NCBI GenBank assembly: GCA_018398765.1
Contig: JAHBMJ010000961.1
Location: 2,501 to 37,954 of the forward strand
Length of the DNA stretch: 35,454 bases
Source of the DNA: Chromera velia
Lineage: Eukaryota > Sar > Chromeraceae
Reading direction: 5' to 3'
The position numbers and the translations under genes were made by a program. A model generated the notes under the pieces. That model saw only the letters and a list, made by a program, of their open reading frames with translations. It ran no database searches and was not told where the DNA came from. Below are positions 11,654 to 21,932 of this stretch, piece after piece; within the stretch, counting starts at the first letter, position 1, and the number at the start of each line of letters is the position of its first letter.

Positions 11654-11756
11654 ATCGTATTTCGCACCTGAGCTACGCTCTGGTTGACTCGCTGTCTGCT
11701 TCATTATTGAGTCACTTTAATACTGACTAACTTTTTGGTTCTCATTGATTATCTGC

Positions 11757-13197
11757 CTAGCTGCTTGGCTGCTTGACTAGAGGACAAAACAAACCCTCCG
11801 AGTCCCACCTCTCCGGCTGTGCTGCTGCAGGAGCGGCTGCCTGGGTAGAGGAAAACTTCCCTCCCCCCGTGTTGGCTGACGACGCCCCCCCTCCAGCAGG
11901 TGACTTTGCAGCCCCTGTCCCGACCACCGCTTGGTAGAGTTTGTCTCTGTACTCCGCAACCGAAACCTTCGTGTAGTCTTCAGTTGGAATCCTGCAGGCA
12001 AGCAAGCAGGCAGGCAGGCAGGCAGGCAGGGGCAATGAACGAGTCATGTCATGATGAATGAGGCCAACAAATGTCAAGATTCAGTCGACTCCTCCAGCTG
12101 CTACAGAAAACAAACAAACTGCCCAAGCAAACGCCCTCTTCCTGCATATCTTCAATTCTTCATTCTGACTGACTGACCGAATTATCCGACCGCAGTCGGG
12201 CTCATCCTCCGGATTATGGAACTGGGCGACATAGGGGTGCTTCAGAGCATCAGAGGCGCTGCGGCGAAGGGGGGGGGAACAGGTGGAGACCGTGGATGGA
12301 TGGATGGATGGATGGATCGACTGGATGCTTTCTGTCGTTTCCCCTCTCTTCTTCTTTTCATGTTACCATCAATCCATCAAACAAGCAAGAAGATGTAAGG
12401 AAAGAAGGATAGAGAGACAGGGAGCCAGGGAGAGAGGGACCTCTGGAAGAGAACACAAAGTAAGAGACTACCAGAGAAGAGCAGCAAAGAGAACAAAAGA
12501 GAAGAGAAGAGCAGACGACTCGTGAAGTAAACCGCTGTACGTGATGGATGATGTCTTTTCCCTTCGAGGAGAAAGGAGGAGGAGAAAACACAGTGCCCAG
12601 ACCCGCCAACCCTGCAGGAGCGTTCGTTCCAGCCCGCAGGCAGGCCTACCTGATTCTCTTGTTGGGGTCAAATTGGAGGAGACGCCCGAGGATGTCGAGG
12701 GCTTCAGCCGAAGCGTCGGGGAACATCTCTGCCAGAGGTCTGCATGCAGAAAGGGGGAGGGGCAAACAGCAACACAGAGAGATCCAAAAGGGGAAGGGAA
12801 GGTGCACACCGGAAGTGCATGCCTTAAGAGGTCAGGACGAGACTCAAAGAAACACCCCAAACTCCCTCCCTCCTCCCTTCCATGTGCAAACTGAAAGAAG
12901 CTGCCAACCCCGTACCCACCCTCTACTCTAACCTTCCCACTAGCTCGCGCGCTCCTGACCCCACCCCCAACCGCGCACCAACAACCAGAGAGAACTCCCA
13001 TCACTCCCTCCCTTCCTCACTTCACTTCACTTCACTCACTTCACTACTAACCCACCGAGGCCGAGGGGCAGGGAGGTTCTCTAGCATCGTCTCTGCGAAG
13101 GGCGACTTCATTGCCGCGATGGCCTCAGGTGAGGGCTTCCCTGTCACCTCCAAAATTTTCTCCAGCTGATTCATCGTCGAGCTCCCTGCACATACCA

Positions 13198-13233
<36 letters not shown>

Positions 13234-16046
13234 AAGAGAGAAGCTGTCCAAAAACGAAAGAGGAAGGAGAAAGCCGCAAGACGGAACCAAATCAACGGAC
13301 CACGTCGTTCTTTTCCCTTTTTCTTTTTCTTTCGACGAACACAAGCGGGCAAGGACGCAAACAGACTACACAGAACGCAGACAGACGAAATGGTTTCTTT
13401 CCCTCCATTTCTTCATGAACACAACAGACAAAAAGAAAGAAAGCAACAACGACAAAAGAACAGCAGACAGACAGACCAACGTATCAAATTGAGCTGCGCA
13501 TTCTACACCATACAAGAAAAAGAGAGAGCCACACAAGGATTCATTTGCTTGAGCTCTCCTCCCCGATGCGTTTCTCTTCTTGTCTGCTGCCTCTTTCAAC
13601 CTCCCCAAAAAGACGCACAGCCCCCCCCCCTGCCGGTGAAAAAAAAGAAAGAGAAACCCACCCACCCTCCCACCCACCCACCCGGAAAGACAGGCTTCCC
13701 TCCCAGCAGCTCCCCCCAAGGGACCACATGTCCACGCCCTTCGTGTATCTGCAGGTCGACCAGGTTCGGCAAAGGAGGGGAGGGGATGAACGGACAGATG
13801 AGTGAATGAATGTATGAATGAATGGATACATGAATAAATGAACGAATGAATGAACAAAGGGATGAGTGAATCAGTGAGTAAGAAGGACCGTGAGTGGAGA
13901 AAAAAAGATGCGATGCTGCGAGGAAAGAGAAGGAAGGAAGGAAGGATATAAGACAAAAGCGCGCAGGAGGGAGGGCATGGCTCGACTGCTTCTCTCGACG
14001 GTAGGAACTTGCTCTCTCTCTCTCTCTCTCTCTCTTTGTTGGGAGGGGACCAATGTTCGTTCGTTGAGCCTTCTTTCAACCGCAAAGAAAGAAAGAAAGC
14101 TGCGTGCCCGACTATCTGATTATCTGATTGAAGAAAGCACTTCACTGACGGACTTTGTGGACCCCAACAGAATCTCGGGGGCTCGGTACCTGCACACAGA
14201 GAGCAGTAGAGTGGGCGTTCCGTCTCTCTCTCTCTCCCCCCCCCTCTGTGTGTGTGTGTGTGTGTAGGAAGCACTAAGCAGAGAATGCCTGTCAGGCGGC
14301 TGGAGATACGGCTGCCTCCCTTTCGGCAAGAGAGTGAGTGAGGGATGAGGACGATATTGAAGGCCAAATCTGAAGTTGAGGAGAGGGAGAGAGGGGGAAC
14401 GATTTGGAGAGAGAGGACCTATGCATCGCAATTTGGGTGGTCACAAGAGTGAGTCGACAGGAGACAGACAGAGTCCCAACAGCCGGTGTTGAGGTGAGAG
14501 AATGAATGTGTCTGTGCATGAATGAACAGAAGAGAAGAGGGGATGAAGCAGACAACGTGCAAAAAAAAACACGCACCAACAGGTTGCGACGTATTCTGTA
14601 ACAAAATAAAACTATGGAATGAATAGAAAAAAACGAGACGCACCAACGGGTTGCGACGTAGTCCGTCAACGCAGGGTTGGGTCCTCCGTCGCTCTCTGCC
14701 TGTGCGACTGATCTCGCTAGACCGAAATCAGCCACCTTCACGAGACATTCGGAGTTCAGAAGAATGTTCGACGGTTTCATTCCCCTATGAAGGAGCTCTC
14801 CTGCACAGACAAACAGAAACATTCAATCAATCAATCAATCGATAAGTCAATCAATCAAACATGGACGGACGGAAAGAAGGAGAGATCCAACAACGACGTG
14901 CGTCAGTATGTGCGCAGAGAGAGAGAGGGGGGGGGAGGGAAGGCGGAGAGGAAGAGAAGAGAAATGGAGAAAAGAAAAAGATCAAGACCGACGGGCGGGG
15001 GGCAAGAGGACGGCAACGAGGAGTGAAGCGTCCTCCTCACTTTCCTTCTTTCTGTCTCCATTTCTCTGTTTTGCTGCCCTTTCCATGCCTGAGTGCATCT
15101 CACTGACCCGAGTGCATCTCACTGACCCGAGTGCATATACTTGAGTGACTTGAGTAGTTGATAGACGATGTGCTGCTTGTGAATCTCCTCCAAGATGTTG
15201 GCACGGATCGCCGCGTGCAGATCCGTCTCTGCGTCAATCCACAGGCAGGCATCACAAACGGAAAGAAAGAACATGAGGACGTACGTCTCTTCAAGGCCGT
15301 TTAACAATATGAAGCTGACGAGATATTCTCACAAAAGTGTGGCAAAAGAAGGTCACTGCAATTCGGTCTTCTGTGACAACAGTCGAGGGCTGTCTATGCA
15401 CTGATTGAGAGAGAAGGGAGAAGGGGGGATGGGCAAACAGCTTTCCCGGGGTCTGTCTCCTCTTGTCTTGGACGTCACTCGTTCCCTGCCGCTCTTGTCA
15501 GACGCAGGCCCAGCATTACCACACGCCACAGACGTTAGGAAACACGCAGAAAGACGGAAAGCAGGCATGCCCACTTCCTTGCTTGACACACTCACTCACC
15601 CATGTAGTCAAAGACCAGATAAATGTCTCTATCGTTGTCTGCTTTCAACACGTTGAGCATTCTGACGATGTTCTCATGGCCCTTCACCTCTTGAAGAAAC
15701 ATGATCTCCCGAAATGTTCGTTGTGCATCTGTCGCGTTTTGAAAAGCATCGAAGATTTTTTTCAAAGCGACGATTTCTGTGGTCTCTCTGTCGATGGACT
15801 TCCACACAATCCCATAAGCCTGCACGACGAGTCGGAAGGAGGAAAGGATGAGAGCAGAGCTGTCCAGAATCTTGAAGAAAGAAGAAAAGAAACAGGAACT
15901 GGGGCCACATCGGAAAGGGTCGGGAAGAGGAAACGAAAGACAGAGGTTACTTGTATATCCACACACACTTTCTGACTTACTCTCTTTCCCAACTTCTGCA
16001 CGATTTCATACTTCCGCAAGACGTGCTCATCTACTTCCTCACTCAT
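11757..16046 (-). CDS. ERK7: ERK7/MAPK15-like MAP kinase, frameshifted and with altered catalytic residues
   Basis: Ten exons: 16046-15981, 15819-15600, 15228-15127, 14800-14644, 14189-14154, 13748-13682, 13185-13056, 12739-12650, 12258-12178 and 11991-11757. ERK7/MAPK15 is an atypical MAP kinase tied to basal bodies, cilia and, in Toxoplasma, the conoid. The family is clear from [42 protein letters not shown] (154-156), activation loop [14 protein letters not shown] (TDY 175-177) and a C-terminal stretch [13 protein letters not shown]. Lys42 is the beta-3 lysine. Three defects are seen. The glycine loop reads LGKRAYG instead of GxGxxG. The HRD motif reads HRG (134-136), removing the catalytic Asp. 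Exon 6 lacks about ten bases after WSLG, which shifts the frame and truncates the product to about 220 residues. All splice phases otherwise agree, so either the gene decayed recently or the sequence has errors. Confidence 0.85.
13199..13234. repeat. AC and GA dinucleotide microsatellite in ERK7 intron 6
   Basis: An AC run passes directly into a GA run, just upstream (in gene orientation) of the exon 7 acceptor. Confidence 0.85.
13803..13868. repeat. AATG tetranucleotide repeat in ERK7 intron 5
   Basis: Imperfect AATG/AATA units lie within intron 5 of the kinase gene. They produce the repetitive reading frames seen there on the - strand. Confidence 0.8.
14571..14661 (-). repeat. Duplicated 3' end of ERK7 exon 4
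   Basis: The last bases of exon 4 and its donor (from the TAC codon of TDY through GTGCGT) recur about 70 bases into the intron with one mismatch in the core 22 bases. The intronic copy is preceded by a good acceptor (TTTTGTTACAG) and ends in the same donor. Read in the exon frame it encodes T-E-Y-V-A-T-C-W, against T-D-Y-V-A-T-R-W in the exon. Confidence 0.75.
15090..15140 (-). repeat. Tandem duplication of the ERK7 exon 3 donor
   Basis: A 19-base unit spanning the end of exon 3 and its donor (ATGCACTCGGGTCAGTGAG on the gene strand) is repeated, giving a second donor 19 bases downstream. Use of the second donor would add an in-frame TGA, so only the first gives the family sequence. Confidence 0.8.
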
Positions 16047-16428
16047 TTTGGCACTTGTTTATTCCCCCTGCCGATGTGTGGTACAGGTGCTGAGCACCAG
16101 GAACACAGAGAAGAGAAACCTCTCTCTTGAACACAAGATAAGATCTACAGGAGGTTTTGTGTGGTTCTCAAGGAAAAGATCGTCTGTTTACGTTCTGTAA
16201 CTGCCGCAAAGCGCTCCGTCACAAAGAAGAGTTTACTTGAGAAGGAGTACACGTTTTCTCGCACGCTGACTGAAAGACCCTTAGTCAACACACACGACCT
16301 CCCTTGAATCAGTGACCTATCTGAAAGATTGAACTTATACACACGACCGGAGCCTGTAAAGTTGCAAACGCGGTCAAAGCGCTCAGATATTGCGCTCAGT
16401 CTGCATGGAGACGCCGGACGCCCATCGA

Positions 16429-16440
16429 TGCATGCATGCA
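16429..16440. promoter_or_regulatory. Overlapping TGCATGCA octamers upstream of ERK7
   Basis: TGCATGCATGCA holds two overlapping octamers 383 bases upstream of the ERK7 ATG at 16046. A regulatory role is inferred from the repeated association with gene starts. Confidence 0.3.
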
Positions 16441-16449
16441 TCGGAGCTT

Positions 16450-16800
16450 CCACAATAGATGTAATGTGTGCGGGTGGGCGCGTAGGCGGCACCTCTGGCT
16501 AAGGAAAGAGAAAAGAGTGCGAGGAGGAGGAGATTTCTGTGTTTTGAGAGAGGGAGTACGTCATTTGTTTAAGTTCGGCTGTTTACAAAAAAAAGAGGAT
16601 CTTCAGAGACACATTGGACCTGCTCAAACTCGGTCCTTACATGAATCAGTCCACCCGTTGCCCCCACTCTTTTGCCTTCACGGTCTTTTCCCTTCACAGA
16701 CGTCAAAACAACTGTTGCCTCAATAATCCTGAATGCATACACACGGTATTGAAGGCATGCACGCTGACGCACGCATTGTGACTCATTACATCTATTGTGG
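16450..16800. repeat. Inverted repeat, 17-base arms, possible small non-autonomous element
   Basis: CCACAATAGATGTAATG at 16450-16466 is exactly reverse-complemented at 16784-16800, enclosing about 317 bases. I see no transposase and no convincing target-site duplication, so a MITE-like origin is only a possibility. Confidence 0.45.
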
Positions 16801-18268
16801 CCATTCCGGCATGCAGCGTGCACTGACTGAATTCCACAGCTACAGAGCCGCTCGCTCCGCTCGCAACTCCAAAGGCCCCGGAGGGCATGAATGAATTACA
16901 GCTCCGCCCTCCGTGGCCCGTGGGGCCATTGATGCATCGGTGTGGAACCCAGGCATGCAGGGGCCGCTCCGTCAAGTTGTGAGGGCATATGCCGGGGCCT
17001 GTACGTGTGCGCGCTCCCGCGAGCATCGCCTCATGCAGGTGTCGGAGGAAGGAGTCGCGGAGGATTAAGTACCCCCCGGGCGGAGAGCTCCGTGCGAACA
17101 TGTTTCAAGCCTCACTCTGCCCTTCGGGGCCAAGGATACTTTTTTGGGCTCTCTTTGACGTAAGCAAGCTTGCAAACGGCTCCGGAAAGCAAGAAAAATG
17201 AGAAATGCACGATTAACGCATGCCGGCCAGTCGGTGGCGGCTAGGTGCTCACGCCGCTCAGCAGTATACGTTTTCTGCCGCATCCCTTCCCCCCCTTTCC
17301 TGGGCCCCCCGCCCGCAGAAAAAAACTATGCAGCTTTTCATACACTGCAGAAGCCCCCCTATGCAGACCTGTTAAAAAGGCTTTTGGGATTGATTTTTTG
17401 GGCAGGTACGGCTGTGCCGCTTCGTCTCAACCCCGGCGCACCACATACCTACCTTAGTGGGCAAGCCCGGCGCATGCCTATCTACAGCCCGTAGCCCCTA
17501 CATTTCTAATTACTTCAAATGCGGAAATATCCAGAGGGCCACATACATGCATACGTACAGCGTGTGTGGCGCATAGCGTAGCATAGTGCCATGGTTCTGC
17601 GCGTGCATGCGCAGGCATACACTGTTAGTTTGTGTTACCCCCAAAAAGGCTTTCCATCGTCTATTGGTGAGCTGCAAAAAAGCTTGGACGCCGAAAACGC
17701 CTAGACACTGCGGCGTAAAAGCCTAACCACGCTAAATGCGTGGGTGCGCTTAGGCCCAAGGTAATTTGACGTTATATTTTAGGTTAACATCTATAGGAAT
17801 TTAAACTTGCATATGACTCTTGATATATAAAAAAATAGATTTGTTATAAGTAGCTATGGGATACTATGGGAATACTATATGTGACGTACGTAATTATGAT
17901 TTCTTTAAGTTTTATAGTTTTTTTTACTTTCTATCAGTTTATCATCATCATATATCATCATACGTCAAATCTGGTGATAGATCTGGTGGGATTTGACCTT
18001 CAACTTGAAATCAAATCAAATCGATCAAATCACATCCAATCAAATCAAGCCTCTGACATGAAATCAAACCTGCTCACTATGTATAATAAGTTTTTCATCT
18101 AGTATCTAATTGAAGATCTTAAGCAGTCCACTTATGTCCACTGAATCTCCAATCTTGTCATTTGCAGGCAGACAATCAATCGATCGCACCGTTAGACAGA
18201 GGAATGGCTTTGAACATCCAGGGGACCCTCGGAAGGTGACCCCGGGAGGTCATGCATTTCCTGTACTG

Positions 18269-19783
18269 TTATACGCCAACAGTGCACTCGTGGTTGTGGC
18301 TGGGGATGTTCAGGGTAGTCAGTGTGGCCGTCGTCTGTCCTCCCTTCTGTCCCATCTGGGTAGTCTCTGTGCCCAACCCTGCAGACCCACCATTCCCCAA
18401 AACAGCACGACCGCGCAAATCTGGAAGCCCGAAAGTCGTACGCCCATCCCCCCCGTAGGTCGTTCCAAGAATCGAGAACAGGGCTGAGTTACTGCTAATG
18501 GGAAGAAGCTGACCCTCACACAAAGCCCATCCACGAGGGGCGAAGTTGCCCGCAAACAGAGCCACCTGACCGATTGTGGGGTCTGAAATGCTCAAGCTTC
18601 GTCTCTCTCCCGTCTCCTTCCCGTCCTCCTGAAGGAGACGGTTCCTGCTTGGGTAAATTCCTTCGAGTGCAATGATGTAGTTCAGAGTCGTGTACGGATC
18701 CGACAGAGAGAAGGACTGAGACCCCCCGACAATACCGACAGAGCACCCTCCTGGGGGGATCTCCAGAGGCCCCCCCGCCCCTGTCGAAGTAGACGAAGAG
18801 GGAACGGCAGTGGCGCCTCCGTCACAGCTGCACACTCCGGGAGGACCTGCAGGGAAAGTGGATGGATCGACAGATGCAATGCAGGGAGGTGAGCACGGCA
18901 ACGCATAGTCAACCTGAGTTCTATCAATTGGCACGCAAGATTCTGGGTCTCTTTTGAGGGTCTCTCTTTTACTGCAACCCAAAATACTACCGACTCACAA
19001 AAACAATTCTGTGTATTTCAACGTCAATGGAGAGTGGCGGAACTTTGCCAGAAAAGAAAGCGCCGTTGTTCTCAAGAGGGCCTCGCAGTCCAGCGTCAAA
19101 AGCATTTCCAAATCAAGGTCAGTCGTCTTTTGCCAGGAGGACCGTTCACTTAAGGCTACCACCTTCACTCGACTCAAAGTGAGCAGAACAAGAAAGGTAA
19201 GTCTAAAGAAGTTACCTGGCGGTCCCTGGGGCCCTCTGGGTCCTGGAGGTCCCTCCCGGCAGCCAGTGCAGTCTCCTCCCTCGTCAACGCTTTGAGTCGC
19301 CAGAGTAGCAGCAGACTGTGCGACGGGCCCTTCAGGGGCAGGGGGGGTTTGTGTGAGCTCGGGGGAGATGGCGGCACCAGTAGGGGCAGTGTCGAAGTCA
19401 GGAGGTGGTGCAGGGACCCCCATGGGGTCTTGAGGGGGCGGCGCAGTTTGTGCTCCCCCGAGAGTTGCCTGTGCTGTCTTTGCCCATGCTTCGAGTTCAA
19501 ACAACCTCTTCATGAGTGCGTCCATCCCCTTTTCTAGGAACACGACGCGCTCCTCTAGTTTCTCCTGGTCACTTGACAGAATGCCAAGAGGGTCCAAGTC
19601 AGGCCCATCCCCCACGATGTCATCCATCAGTCTTTGAGTCCTGCACCCCAAACCTGTGCAGGAGTCACGATCATCTTCGTCGTCGTCACCTCTGCGGAAA
19701 AGAGATCTGCTCAGGTCGCCGATGCCCTCACACAGAGCGAACAGAACGGCACTCGCAAGCAGGACACACAGCAAGCTCCGCAT
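18269..19783 (-). CDS. Secreted coiled-coil/collagen-like/tail-collar fusion protein
   Basis: Exons 19783-19216 and 18846-18269, with donor GTAACT, acceptor CCCTGCAG and phase 1, give 381 residues in frame. Residues 1-20 form a signal peptide. An acidic Cys-containing segment follows (33-47), then a likely coiled coil (about 69-100) and a Pro-rich linker (110-160). Residues 178-192 are five perfect Gly-X-Y triplets flanked by CxxC and CxC. Residues 231-261 match the end of a bacterial collar unit (TLNYIIALEGIYPSRN). Residues 280-340 are a canonical tail-collar domain (PF07484 type) with GNFAPRGWALCEGQLLPIS, FSILGTTYGGDGRTTFGLPD and LRGR. It ends in the usual SHNH motif. In bacteria and phages such domains sit in trimeric tail fibres and microcystin-dependent-type proteins. 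The coiled coil plus collagen-like stretch fits a secreted trimeric fibre. Bacterial origin of the collar domain is inferred; the intron and signal peptide show it is a nuclear gene. Confidence 0.85.
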
Positions 19784-20008
19784 TTTTCGTCAGCTGAATA
19801 ATTGGGTTTCCTATGAACTAATTTACCAAGAGAGACGACCCAGCTCCGAACCTTAATTGCGCGTACTGTTGTCGAGTTCGTTTCGCAAGAAACGGAAAAT
19901 TACACCAAGGATAAAACGGCAGCGTGATGAGTGCTGATTCTTCCGTAACAGTGACCTTTGCTGTGTGCTATATATACTATACGTTCTCGCCATGCAGCAA
20001 ACGACCCT

Positions 20009-20034
20009 ATATATATATATATATATATATATAG
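20009..20034. repeat. TA dinucleotide microsatellite
   Basis: A pure TA run lies in the divergent intergenic region, about 230 bases upstream of the collar gene start. Confidence 0.9.
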
Positions 20035-20168
20035 GGCTGCAATGCTGATGCATGCGTATATTTGCGACTTCATCTTAAATTTGTCTCTTAATTGCTAGCT
20101 GAAGGTGCATGAATTCGATCATGGCAACGTAGAGCCGAATATTCGAATGGATTTTTGGCCCCGGAAAG

Positions 20169-20176
20169 TGCATGCA
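20169..20176. promoter_or_regulatory. TGCATGCA octamer in the divergent promoter region
   Basis: A perfect octamer lies between the collar gene start (386 bases away) and the START-like gene start (422 bases away). The role is inferred. Confidence 0.3.
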
Positions 20177-20597
20177 TGTTTAAGGCTATATACGCAAAAG
20201 TTTTGTGTCAGCTAGGCGCGCGTGCACCGCGCGAAATTGGATTCGCCTCGTCGTTTTTTGAAGGATTTTAATTATAACGTACGTATATACGTATATACGC
20301 GTATACACGCATGCACGCCCGCCCACGCCCGTGCGCGTGCACTCGTAATTTGCCCTGCATGATGTATATAGGTCAGACATCGGCCATTTCAGTCATCGTC
20401 AGACGTGGTCCGACTTCCCACACCATACTTCGATCTGCAACGAACGAAGACATCCCATTCCATCCTTCCTGCAGACAATACCAGTCTGGATCGATTTGCC
20501 TTGAAGCAGAAGACTCCACCTTCGCAGAAATCAGCCTTTTGACTTCAAATTTTCAAGTTGTTCTTGTTTCCCTCTTAATTTTGTTCCTGTCAGACCA

Positions 20598-21863
20598 ATG
20601 GCGTTCTTCCAGCAACTCTTCGGGCGCCGAGCTACACAGCGCCAGACACAAACTCCCACCCCACAGCCGACCGGGGCCCCCAGAGGTTCCCTTTTCAGCA
20701 ACTGCTGTGCGCCAAAAGTCTCCACCGAGCAAGAATTTGTTGTCACGAAGGAGGCACCCCCAGAAAGTCCCAACCATCGTGGCTCAGTGACTACCGACGC
20801 CCCGTCTGCACCCTCTCCTCTTTGGGGCCTCTCTTTCGAGAAGAGCGCCGAGATTGACGAGGTCGCTGATGAGGTACCCGACCTCGAGGAGCTAGTCGAG
20901 GAGTTGAGGGCAGAGGCAGAGAGGGAGAGAATATCCTCTTCTGACCTTGCTGCTTCATTCCCAAAGCAGCAAAAGGCCTCCAGCTTCCTCTCAAGCTCGG
21001 GAAGCACCGAGGAAAGAACTGAGCAGCTGAAGAACGAGGCCGACTACATGCTGAGGAAAATAGATGGAGGACAACTTTACGAGCTTTTCAGCCAGGACAA
21101 GTACGTGGGTGAGCTGAACGGCACGACTTTGAGAAGAAACGGGGGACTGATCCAGGAGATTCTTCAATCGGCAGACCTAAACCTGCAGAAGGACCAGGTC
21201 GAGAGTCTGAAGCGATGCCAGACGGCATGCCATGATCTGGATTTGATTGTCAAGGAGTATGCCGCCAGTGGCAAGGACGTCCTCAACCTGGTCAGCCCTT
21301 TGTCTGACCTGTATCGTCTGACCTGACTCGCTTCGCATCACCAACTGTGCTGCATGTACGTGGCGTGAGGTGGGCATGTGACTGCATGCTGGTGTGCCTG
21401 GCTCTTGCATGTCTGGCCGATAAGGTGCTGACTGACTGGTTGCCCACTTGTTTTGAGAGGGACCGTGTGCAAGCGACACAGAGAGATTTGGGGAGCTTGC
21501 AAGAACTTAGAGATAAGAGAAAGAAAGTTTCCGCCTCTTCGTTTCCTTTGTTTGTGCAGGAAAAGCCGGCGGCGACGGAATGGGAACCGGAGCCCGGTTG
21601 GCATCGACATGAGAAGTTCTCGCTCGGGGGGTTTTTCTCAGGGAAGAAGGGGAAGCAGAAGCCCGAGGAGGGCAAAATTTTCTACCAGTGCAGCAAGAGT
21701 ACCAAGGAGATACTGATCAAGATGCTCTTCACTGTGTAAGTCGAATAACAGTAAGAGCATATCTGCATTCATATGGATTCAGTCAGAAAACGGGAAGGAA
21801 GATGCTTATGGCACTTCGACAAATTCACATGAGACGAAACACTCGAAGGCACGCATGAAAAAG

Positions 21864-21932
<69 letters not shown>

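Larger units (their letters stand above)
10255..11756. other. Repeat-rich intergenic block
   Basis: This gap between the 540-codon ORF and the kinase gene is made almost entirely of repeats, annotated separately: a duplicated hairpin element, two minisatellites and diverged direct repeats. A 204-codon frame on the + strand (10659-11273) has no ATG start and is produced by the minisatellites, so I do not call it a gene. Confidence 0.6.
16047..18268. other. Intergenic region with inverted repeat and AT-rich island
   Basis: I see no supportable gene. The first 400 bases are the likely ERK7 promoter region. A 17-base perfect inverted repeat sits at 16450-16466 and 16784-16800. Bases about 16840-17500 are GC-rich with no domain-like open frame; a 132-codon frame on - at 16703-17101 is compositionally odd and unrecognised. 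Bases about 17760-18120 are AT-rich with repeated TCAAATC words. Confidence 0.5.
19784..20597. promoter_or_regulatory. Shared upstream region of two divergent genes
   Basis: These 814 bases separate the collar gene (leftward) from the START-like gene (rightward). They contain a TA microsatellite at about 20009-20034, TGCATGCA at 20169-20176, TGCATGC at 20049, and alternating CGTATA/TATACG words at about 20278-20310. No gene is seen. A bidirectional promoter role is inferred from layout. Confidence 0.45.

Noticed and set aside
13366-14367. 333-codon frame on the - strand
   Set aside because: It spans ERK7 exons 5 and 6 in the wrong frame plus intron microsatellites; the kinase model explains the conserved parts.
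16703-17101. 132-codon frame on the - strand
   Set aside because: No recognisable domain, overlaps one arm of the inverted repeat, and no supporting splice pattern.
18269-18846. Tail-collar sequence as bacterial or phage contamination
   Set aside because: It is joined in frame through a GT-AG intron to a signal peptide exon and flanked by the same microsatellite-rich DNA as the rest of the window.
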